Source: DASVXQ01 sp046727955 | GTDB taxonomy: Bacteria; Actinomycetota; CALGFH01 | Assembly: GCA_046727955.1 (NCBI GenBank) | Contig: JBKPDO010000109.1 | Location: 1 to 32,145 of the forward strand | Direction: 5' to 3' | DNA length: 32,145 nt | Shown: one piece after another, positions 24,617 through 30,422 of the stretch | Layout of the letters: each line of letters starts with the position of its first letter | How positions within the stretch are numbered: position 1 is the stretch's first letter | Position numbers and translations under genes: made by a program | Notes under the pieces: model-generated | Seen by the model: the letters and a program-made list of their open reading frames with translations, nothing else | Databases searched by the model: none | Told to the model about the DNA's origin: nothing

Positions 24617-25440
24617 CGGCCCCTCCATGTCGGAGACCGCCCCTCAGTGAAGGCGGCGTAGAACTCGGCGTGGTCCTCCGACTTCATCAGCAGCGCCTGG
24701 GCGATCGCCTCCAGCTCGATCGCGCCGGCGAGCCCCATGTCCAGCTCGCGGGTGAGCAGCGCCTTGGTGGTCGCGTAGGCGAGCGTGGGGCCATCGGCCA
24801 GCCGCCGGGCCAGCTCGGTGGCGGCCGCGCCCAGCTCGGCGTCGTCCACCACCTGGCTGGCCAGGCTCAGCGTGGCGGCCCGCTCGGCGTCGATCCGGTC
24901 GCCGAGCAGCAGCAGCTCGCTGGCGCGGGCAAGCCCGACCAAGCGGGGCAGCAGATAGGCCGCGCCCATGTCCGCGCCGGCCAGGCCGACCTTGGTGAAC
25001 AGGAAGGCTAGCGAGGCGGAGCGGGCCATGACGCGGAGGTCGGCCGCCAGCGCGATCACCGCGCCCGCGCCGGCCGCCACGCCGTTCACCGCGGCGACGA
25101 TCGGCAGGGGCAGCTCGCGCATGCGCTGCACCACCGCGCCGGTCATGCGGGTGAAGTCGAGCAGCTCGCGCGGTCCCATCCGCCGCAGCGCGCCGATGAT
25201 GTCGCGCACGTCCCCGCCGGAGCAGAAGCCGCGGCCGGTGCCGGTCACCACCAGCGCCCGGACCTGCTCGCGCTGGGGCAGCTCGGCCAGGAGGTCGCGC
25301 AGGTCGGCGTAGACCTCGAAGGTGAGCGCGTTGAGCCGCTCCGGGCGGTCGAAGGTCACCGTGGCGACCCCGTCGGCCTCCTGGTAGCGGAAGTGCTTCC
25401 ACTCCCCGGTCAACGGCGCCGAGCCCCGGAACGGGCTCAT
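24613..25440 (-). CDS. Crotonase (enoyl-CoA hydratase/isomerase) family protein
   Basis: This 275-residue protein starts at ATG 25440, overlapping the acyl-CoA dehydrogenase stop (ATGA). CoA-binding and oxyanion-hole segments are FCSGGDVRDI and GVAAGAGAVIALAADLRVM. Both catalytic glutamates of rat enoyl-CoA hydratase (Glu144, Glu164) seem to be replaced: the position in GAGAVIAL is Val, and the GQPE position reads FTKV. An aspartate occurs instead in GLAGADMGAAYLLPRL, a motif shared by one branch of crotonases. It may be an isomerase, a hydratase with different catalytic residues or a hydrolase. The domain assignment is sure; the reaction is not. Confidence 0.86.
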   Translation of the reverse strand: MSPFRGSAPLTGEWKHFRYQEADGVATVTFDRPERLNALTFEVYADLRDLLAELPQREQVRALVVTGTGRGFCSGGDVRDIIGALRRMGPRELLDFTRMTGAVVQRMRELPLPIVAAVNGVAAGAGAVIALAADLRVMARSASLAFLFTKVGLAGADMGAAYLLPRLVGLARASELLLLGDRIDAERAATLSLASQVVDDAELGAAATELARRLADGPTLAYATTKALLTRELDMGLAGAIELEAIAQALLMKSEDHAEFYAAFTEGRSPTWRGR

Positions 25441-26750
25441 GCGGGGTTGCCCTTACGCTGGTCAGGATGCGGCTGCGGTAGCGTGCTTCTCGCTGCGGCT
25501 CTTGATCCATGTGGGGGGAGCTCGCTCCCCCCTTCCCACCGGGGCACCCCCTCGGGGTTCCCCGGACCCCTCCGGCGGCCCCCCAAGAGCGCCTGTGCCT
25601 GCCCAGTTTGGCGTTGAAAGAGCTCGCGCGCGATGACCGTGCGCTGGATCTCGGAGGTGCCCTCGTAGATGCGGGGGGCGCGCACCTCGCGGTAGAGGTG
25701 CTCGAGCAGGTGTCCGCGGACCAGCGCGCGGGCGCCGTGGATCTGGACCGCGGCGTCGACCACCCACTGGGCGGTCTCGGTGGCATACAGCTTGGCCATG
25801 GCGGCGAGCTGGGTGACTCCGCCGGCGCCGGCGTCGTAGCGGCTGGCGGCCGCGTAGACCAGCAGTCTGGCTGCCTCGGTGCGGGTCGCCATCTCGGCGA
25901 GTGGGTGGGAGATGGCCTGGAATTCCCGCAGCGGCCGGCCGAAGGTCTGGCGCGAGGCGGCGTGCGCGACGGCGGCGTCGAGCGCGGCCTGGGCCATGCC
26001 GACCGCGAACGCGCCCACGCTCGGGCGATAGCGGTCGAGCGTGCGCATGGCCAGGGTGAATCCCTCGTCGGCGCGGCCGAGGACCTGCTCCCGCGCCACC
26101 CGCACGCCGTCGAAGACGAGCCGGCCGATGGCGTGCGGCGCCAGCATGTCGAGGTGCTCGCCCTCGAGCCCGGGCGCGTCGCCCGGCACGGCGAAGGCGG
26201 TAATGCCGCGGGAGCGCGCGTCCGGAGTGGTCCGGGCGAAAACGGCATAGACGTCGGCGTCGGGCGCGTTGGAGATCCAGGCCTTCTCGCCGACCAGTCG
26301 CCAGCCGTCGCCGTCGGGCTCCGCGGCGAGCTCGATGCCGGCGGCGTCCGACCCGGCCCGCGGCTCGGACAGGGCGAAGGCGGCCACCGCCTCGCCGGCG
26401 GCGACGGCCGGCACCCAGCGCCTGGCGAGCGCGTCGTCGCCGGCGGCCGCGATCGGATGGCCGCCGAGACCCTGGAGCGCGAGCGCGGTCTCCGCCTCTG
26501 AGCACTCCTGGGCCAGCGCCTCGCGCAGCAGGCACAGCTCCAGCGCGGAAGCGGAGGCGTCCCGGGAGACCAGGCGCGCGATCAGGCCGTGGTCGCCCAG
26601 CGCCCGCACCAGCTTGCGGTTGACCCTGCCGGGCTGGCCGGCCCTCGCGAGCGGCACCAGCACCTCGCGCGCGAGCGCGCGCACCTCAGCCTTGCGCTGT
26701 CGCTGCGCCTCGGTGAGGGCGAAGGCGGGCCGTTCAGCCTGCGGGTCCAT
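25437..26750 (-). CDS. Acyl-CoA dehydrogenase with repeat-derived C-terminal tail
   Basis: This 437-residue protein starts at ATG 26750. The dehydrogenase domain has FALSEPRAGSDAAGIEL, EKAWISNAPDADVYAVFA, SRQTFGRPLREFQAISHPLAE and RIYEGTSEIQRTVIARELF, with Glu363 as the expected base. A normal member ends a few residues after IARELF (373-378). Here another 59 residues follow, of which about 32 (AQALLGGRRRGPGNPEGVP and after) are the translation of a dispersed hairpin element, and the last 20 or so lead into the crotonase start. The long frame ends in the same ATGA overlap seen elsewhere in the operon, so the extension is probably translated. Substrate unknown; branched or medium acyl-CoA likely. 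Confidence 0.87.
   Translation of the reverse strand: MDPQAERPAFALTEAQRQRKAEVRALAREVLVPLARAGQPGRVNRKLVRALGDHGLIARLVSRDASASALELCLLREALAQECSEAETALALQGLGGHPIAAAGDDALARRWVPAVAAGEAVAAFALSEPRAGSDAAGIELAAEPDGDGWRLVGEKAWISNAPDADVYAVFARTTPDARSRGITAFAVPGDAPGLEGEHLDMLAPHAIGRLVFDGVRVAREQVLGRADEGFTLAMRTLDRYRPSVGAFAVGMAQAALDAAVAHAASRQTFGRPLREFQAISHPLAEMATRTEAARLLVYAAASRYDAGAGGVTQLAAMAKLYATETAQWVVDAAVQIHGARALVRGHLLEHLYREVRAPRIYEGTSEIQRTVIARELFQRQTGQAQALLGGRRRGPGNPEGVPRWEGGSELPPHGSRAAARSTLPQPHPDQRKGNPA
25504..25598 (-). repeat. Dispersed hairpin element, copy C (longest form, inside a coding gene)
   Basis: On the plus strand this copy reads GATCCATGTG, then a 9-bp hairpin (GGGGGGAGC / GCTCCCCCC, loop TC, 25513-25532), then the middle module shared with copy B, then 22 bases (25577-25598) whose reverse complement is identical to 1234-1255. 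It is the only copy in the window with all three parts. It lies inside the 3' end of the acyl-CoA dehydrogenase frame. Confidence 0.88.
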
Positions 26751-26836
26751 TCATGGATCTTACGTCTCCCGAAGCAGCGACAGGTCGCGGGCCTGGTCTC
26801 GCGGGACGCCTCCGCTTCCGCGCTGGAGCTGTGCCT
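26530..26836. repeat. 46-base inverted duplication of an acyl-CoA dehydrogenase fragment
   Basis: Bases 26791-26836 are the reverse complement of 26530-26575 at 45 of 46 positions. The second copy is inside the acyl-CoA dehydrogenase gene (encoding VSRDASASALELCL), the first is in the short interval between its start and the YczE-like gene's stop. The pair could form a long stem with a loop of about 215 bases including the start codon. The interval 26751-26834 has no other feature. Confidence 0.9.
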
Positions 26837-27518
26837 ACCGCGGATCTTGACCGGGGTCGCAACTATGGGGCACCGCGGCCTCGGCCCCAGCGCCCTCGCG
26901 CCCCGGTTCCAGGCGCGGCTGGACCCGCAGCAACCTGAACGTGGCCTCGACGGCGGGTCCGATCCCGAACGCGAACAGGACGGTGCCGATGCCGGCCGCC
27001 CCACCGAGCAGCACCCCGATCCCGAGCACGGTCGCCTCGATGAGCGCCCGAACCACGCCGATCCGCAGGCCCGTTCGCGCAGATAGCATCAGCATCAGCG
27101 AGTCCCGAGGGCCGGAGCCGAGCCCGGCGCCGATGTAGAGGGCGGAGCCGAGCGCAACCAGGCCGACGCCGGCAGCCACGGCCGCGAGGCGCACCGGCAG
27201 CCACTGGGCGTCCAGGTCCCGACCGATGCCCGTGGCGAGCATCGCGTCGGCGAACGCCCCGATCGCCACCATGTTCACCAACGTGCCGGGTCCAGGCCTG
27301 ACGCCCGCCACGGCGGCCACGGCGACCAGGAGCACGCCGACGAGGATCGCGCCAGTTCCGAAGGACAGAGGCGTAACCTTCCGGATGCCGTCGTGGAGCA
27401 CGTCCCACGGCCCCACTCCCAGCCCCGACCGGAGCCCGAGGACGACCTCGGCGGCGAACAGCCACAACCCGACGATCAGCCGGACCCAGGCCATCGGACT
27501 GCGAGCGCGCGGGAGCAT
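26835..27518 (-). CDS. YczE/YyaS-family membrane protein
   Basis: The 227-residue protein starts at ATG 27518, 4 bases after the marR stop, so both share a transcript; the frame upstream is a shadow of marR. Sequence PMAWVRLIVGLWLFAAEVVL at the start, GLGVGPWDVLHDGI, VGVLLVAVAA, GTLVNMVAIGAFAD and GAGLGSGPRDSLMLMLSARTG are the glycine-rich repeats of the YczE/YitT-type (COG2364) family. Five to six spans are expected. The last 25 residues are hydrophilic (LEPGREGAGAEAAVPHSCD) and end at the inverted duplication. The function of the family is not settled; co-regulation by MarR suggests a transport or stress role. Confidence 0.85.
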   Translation of the reverse strand: MLPRARSPMAWVRLIVGLWLFAAEVVLGLRSGLGVGPWDVLHDGIRKVTPLSFGTGAILVGVLLVAVAAVAGVRPGPGTLVNMVAIGAFADAMLATGIGRDLDAQWLPVRLAAVAAGVGLVALGSALYIGAGLGSGPRDSLMLMLSARTGLRIGVVRALIEATVLGIGVLLGGAAGIGTVLFAFGIGPAVEATFRLLRVQPRLEPGREGAGAEAAVPHSCDPGQDPR

Positions 27519-27522
27519 TGTG

Positions 27523-28020
27523 CTAACAGCTCCGGTCGACGGCGGATCGCGGCAGCTCGTCCCCGTGCTCGGCGAGATGACGCACGACCGTCTGGCTGAT
27601 CTCGGCGAGTGCGTCGAGTTGCTTCTTGGAAAGCGGGTCGATGAAATGCCGCCGCACGGACGCGACGTGGCCGGGGGCGGCGGCTTCGATGGCGCGCAGG
27701 CCGGCATCCGTCAGCGTTACGAAGGCGCCGCGCCCGTCGGAAGGGCACTCCTCTCGGGTGACCAGGCCGCGTTGCTCCATGCGGGTGATGTGATGCGACA
27801 GCCGGCTCTTCGACCACGCCATTCGCGCGGCCAGCTCGTGCAGCCGCCAGCGGTGCCCTTCGGTCTCGGACAGGTTGGAGAGGACGTCGTAGTCGGCTCC
27901 GGACAGGCCCGACTCCCGCGCCAGGTCCCGCACCACCTGGGCGTTCAGCAGCGTCCGCATGCGCATATAGGCCCGCCACGCGCGGGACTCCGTCTCGTCC
28001 AGCCAACGCGGCTCGCTCAT
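27523..28020 (-). CDS. MarR-family transcriptional regulator
   Basis: A 165-residue protein starts at ATG 28020 (GGGCGGAGTGG just upstream); a GTG at 28059 is in frame but would add 13 residues encoded by operator-like DNA. The winged helix-turn-helix is visible as LHELAARMAWSKSRLSHHITRMEQRGLVTREE, and the wing as SDGRGAFVTLTDAGL, exactly the MarR pattern. The dimerisation helices include MRMRTLLNAQVVRDLARESGL. It is divergent from an arylamine N-acetyltransferase gene across two operator-like inverted repeats and is co-transcribed with a YczE-like gene. It probably represses both directions until a small aromatic ligand binds (inference from family). Confidence 0.9.
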   Translation of the reverse strand: MSEPRWLDETESRAWRAYMRMRTLLNAQVVRDLARESGLSGADYDVLSNLSETEGHRWRLHELAARMAWSKSRLSHHITRMEQRGLVTREECPSDGRGAFVTLTDAGLRAIEAAAPGHVASVRRHFIDPLSKKQLDALAEISQTVVRHLAEHGDELPRSAVDRSC

Positions 28021-28050
28021 CCCGCCACTCCGCCCGCTAGTTGACCTGCT

Positions 28051-28099
28051 GGTTGACACGTCACCAGGAGCATCCTAGCGTTTGGGTGACATGTCAACC
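28051..28099. promoter_or_regulatory. Divergent marR/nat promoter with paired operators
   Basis: GGTTGACACGTCACC (28051-28065) and GGTGACATGTCAACC (28085-28099) are mirror copies of one site, 14 of 15 bases matching after reverse complement. Each contains TTGACA: at 28053-28058 it is followed after 17 bases by TAGCGT (28076-28081), a promoter for nat. On the other strand TTGACA (28098-28093) is followed after 17 bases by GATGCT, a promoter for marR. Binding at either site would cover a -35 hexamer. Confidence 0.68.
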
Positions 28100-28114
28100 A
28101 GTTGGAGCTGGCGG

Positions 28115-28897
28115 ATGGACGAACCTCAGGTGCGCGCCTACCTGGCGCGGATCGGCGCGCCCCGCCCCGCGCGGGCGGATGCGGAATCACTACGGCAATT
28201 GCAGTTGCGCCACCTGCTCACGGTGCCGTTCGAGAACCTGAGCATCCACTTGGGCGAGGAGATCGTTCTCGAAGAGGACGCATTGGTCGACAAGCTGGTC
28301 CACAGACATCGGGGCGGATTCTGTTACGAATTGAACGGAGCATTCGCGGACCTGCTGTCGGCGCTCGGGTTCACAGTGACGCTCTTGGCGGCGCGCGTTT
28401 ACGGTCGTGAGGGCCTGGGGCCGCTGTTCGACCATCTCACCCTGCGGGTAGAAGCGGCCGAGCCGTGGCTGGTGGACGTCGGCTTCGGCAGGCACACGCA
28501 TTACCCGCTGCGGCTGGACACCCGGGCGGAGCAGCCCGATCCCGGCGGGGTGTTCCGCATCGCGGAGAGCGGAACTGGCGACCTCGAGGTCATCCGGGAC
28601 GGCGAGCCGCAGTACCGCATCGAGCGACGGCCCCGCACGCTGCTCGATTTCGAGCCGACCTGCTGGTGGCAGCAGACCTCGCCGAGGTCGCATTTCACCC
28701 AATCCCTGGTCTGCTCGCTGCTCACCGAGACCGGGCGGGTCACCCTGAGCGACAGGACCCTCATCGAAACGACGGGTCCCGAGCGGCACGAGCGCGTCCT
28801 GGCCAGCGACGCCGAGGTACTCGACGCCTACTGCACCCTTTTTGGGATTGAGCTGGACCGCGTCCCGTCACTGCGTCCGTTCGAGTCAAAGGGATGA
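28115..28897 (+). CDS. nat: Arylamine N-acetyltransferase
   Basis: The ATG at 28115 has GGAG seven bases upstream and gives 260 residues, slightly short but normal for the family; earlier in-frame starts at 28091 and 28082 lie in the operator. The catalytic triad is complete: Cys70 in RGGFCYELN, His107 in FDHLTL and Asp121 in VDVGFG. The N-terminal helical bundle includes HLLTVPFENLSIHLGE. NATs transfer acetyl groups from acetyl-CoA to arylamines or hydrazines, and in actinobacteria are also linked to cholesterol degradation and lipid synthesis. Control by a divergent MarR suggests response to aromatic compounds. Confidence 0.95.
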   Translation: MDEPQVRAYLARIGAPRPARADAESLRQLQLRHLLTVPFENLSIHLGEEIVLEEDALVDKLVHRHRGGFCYELNGAFADLLSALGFTVTLLAARVYGREGLGPLFDHLTLRVEAAEPWLVDVGFGRHTHYPLRLDTRAEQPDPGGVFRIAESGTGDLEVIRDGEPQYRIERRPRTLLDFEPTCWWQQTSPRSHFTQSLVCSLLTETGRVTLSDRTLIETTGPERHERVLASDAEVLDAYCTLFGIELDRVPSLRPFESKG

Positions 28898-29204
28898 CGC
28901 AAGTTCCCACATGCCATCGGCGAATTCGCCAACCTTGCCGCGTGGGCTGCACGTTGCCGCGCGGATGGCAGCTCCAGCGTCCATTTTGGGGGCTCTGACC
29001 GATATTACACGCGGCAACGTGCAGCCCACGCGGCAAACTGGGCCACCGCTGGGCGGGCCAAACGACCGAAACCGCCCCAGGCGGCCTGTGAAGTTGCCCG
29101 GTCGCTGCCCTCGGTGGTCTGGTGAAGACCGCTGGTCTGTCGGGCGGTCCTGCTAGACTCCCGCGCGAGCTTCCCCGGCTACAGCGATTCGAGGGGGGAG
29201 AAGG
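28898..29204. other. 307-base intergenic region with a large hairpin
   Basis: No gene or RNA gene is seen between nat and nurA. The main content is a perfect 27-bp inverted repeat (28935-28961 and 29010-29036). After it comes a weaker 6-bp inverted repeat (GACCGC 29127-29132, GCGGTC 29144-29149), TAGACT at 29154-29159 as a possible -10, and GGGGGG at 29193-29198 as ribosome site for nurA. Confidence 0.8.
28935..29036. repeat. Perfect 27-bp inverted repeat with 48-base loop
   Basis: Bases 28935-28961 and 29010-29036 are exact reverse complements over 27 bp. Each arm contains the octamer TTGCCGCG (or its complement) twice, 19 bases apart, so there are four copies in total. The loop 28962-29009 is less GC-rich (it contains CCATTTTGGG and GATATTAC). 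Such an arrangement can form a cruciform or strong RNA hairpin. No T tract follows. Confidence 0.93.
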
Positions 29205-30404
29205 CTGCTCGTCGAGGACTACGCCGACCGGGTCCGCGGCTGTGCCCAGTACCTGACTCAGCTGCTCGCGGACCAGGGCAGCCGGGTCGACAACCCAGCG
29301 GACGAGCCCGTCGCGCCCGAGGACGCCGCGTCGATCGAGCTCGCCGAGGACTCACCGATCGTCCGGTTCCCCGTCGACGCTGGCAGGGGCGTCACCGTCG
29401 CCGCCATCGACGGCGGCTCCGCCTGCCTGGTCAACGGGCGCTCGTTCTGGGTGATCGCCTACCGCGCCGGCACCATCTGGCACCGCGACCGGGCCACCAT
29501 CGAGGAGAGCCCCGACCCCCTCACCGTCGAGGCGCTCACCCAGAGCGATGCCAAAGGCCGCTACGTCCAGGCCCTAGCGGCCGCCGGCGTGAGGCGCGAG
29601 CGCGAGCTGGCCGACCTCGGCGGCGTCGTCGACGTGCTGCGCGAGCTGGCCGAATGGGAGCGCACGCGCAGGGCCATCGAGCTGGCCGCGCCCGGCGACC
29701 TGGTGCTGGTGGACGGCAGCCTGCACCCGGGCGCGTTCCTGCCCGCCTCCCTGGTGGGTCCAATCCACCAGCTCGCCCTCGACCGTGGCGTCGACCTGGT
29801 CGGTGTGACCAAATCATCCAAGCTGCGCTGGGGCCGCTACGCGCCGCTGGTCCTGCGGGTGCGCCGCCGGGCAGAGGACGAGGTCGGCCCGGACGCCCGC
29901 TGGTACCTGCGGGTCACCGCCCCCGTGGACGGCCCCGCCGTGGACGGCCCCGCCGTGGACGGCCCCGCCGCGGAGAGTCCCGCCGCGGAGAGTCCCGCCG
30001 CGGAGAGTCCCGCCGCGGAGAGTCCCGCCGCGGAGAGTCCCGCCGCGGAGAGTCCCGCCGCCGGGCGCGGCGGGGCTGAGGGCTCCGGCCCCGACCTGCT
30101 GTGGCGCTCCGAGGTCTACGTGGCGCGGCTCGCGTCGCGCGGGGCGTACGCCTTCCGGGTCGACGCCGTGCGCGGCCAGCGCAGTCCCGAGGATCTGTTT
30201 GCCCTGCTCGCCGGCCTCTCCGACGACCCTGCCTTCCTCGGCTATCCCTATCCGCTCGCTCGCGTCCACCAGGTCGTCAGCCTGCCGGGGCACCTGCTGG
30301 CCGACCTGCGCCGCGACCTCCGCGAGGCGTTCGTGCGCGAGGGGCTGCCAGAGGACGACGTCGACCTGGTCATGCGGGACTTCCACCTGACCCTGAACGC
30401 CTGA
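29205..30404 (+). CDS. nurA: NurA-domain nuclease with pentapeptide-repeat insertion
   Basis: The open frame has no ATG, GTG or TTG before 29451, but the family core starts earlier, so the likely start is CTG 29205 (GGGGGG six bases upstream), giving 399 residues. NurA motif I is AAIDGGSACLV (Asp69) and motif II is LVLVDGSLHPG (Asp170), the metal ligands of the nuclease; the C-terminal block DFHLTLNA completes it. Residues about 241-285 are three VDGPA and six AESPA units, a disordered insertion absent from the family. NurA is a 5'-3' nuclease that works with the HerA helicase in end resection; herA follows after 18 bases. Starting at 29451 would remove Asp69. Confidence 0.8.
   Translation: MLVEDYADRVRGCAQYLTQLLADQGSRVDNPADEPVAPEDAASIELAEDSPIVRFPVDAGRGVTVAAIDGGSACLVNGRSFWVIAYRAGTIWHRDRATIEESPDPLTVEALTQSDAKGRYVQALAAAGVRRERELADLGGVVDVLRELAEWERTRRAIELAAPGDLVLVDGSLHPGAFLPASLVGPIHQLALDRGVDLVGVTKSSKLRWGRYAPLVLRVRRRAEDEVGPDARWYLRVTAPVDGPAVDGPAVDGPAAESPAAESPAAESPAAESPAAESPAAESPAAGRGGAEGSGPDLLWRSEVYVARLASRGAYAFRVDAVRGQRSPEDLFALLAGLSDDPAFLGYPYPLARVHQVVSLPGHLLADLRRDLREAFVREGLPEDDVDLVMRDFHLTLNA
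29925..30059 (+). repeat. 15-base tandem repeats in nurA (3 x GTGGACGGCCCCGCC, 6 x GCGGAGAGTCCCGCC)
   Basis: Three copies of GTGGACGGCCCCGCC run from 29925 to 29969 and six of GCGGAGAGTCCCGCC from 29970 to 30059, with no base between them and no mismatches inside either block. They encode VDGPA and AESPA units and are in frame. The two unit types share the CCCGCC end, so one probably arose from the other. Confidence 0.95.
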
Positions 30405-30422
30405 CGACCATCCGGGGAACAA

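Noticed and set aside
28761..29036. Small open frames across the 27-bp inverted repeat encoding PRGLHVAA-like and RGNVQPTRQ-like peptides
   Set aside because: Both strands give similar peptides because of the palindrome, there is no ribosome site, and the frames overlap nat in the wrong direction.
29127..29149. Six-base inverted repeat GACCGC/GCGGTC before nurA as an operator
   Set aside because: Such short GC-rich inverted repeats are expected by chance in this genome, and nothing links it to a regulator.
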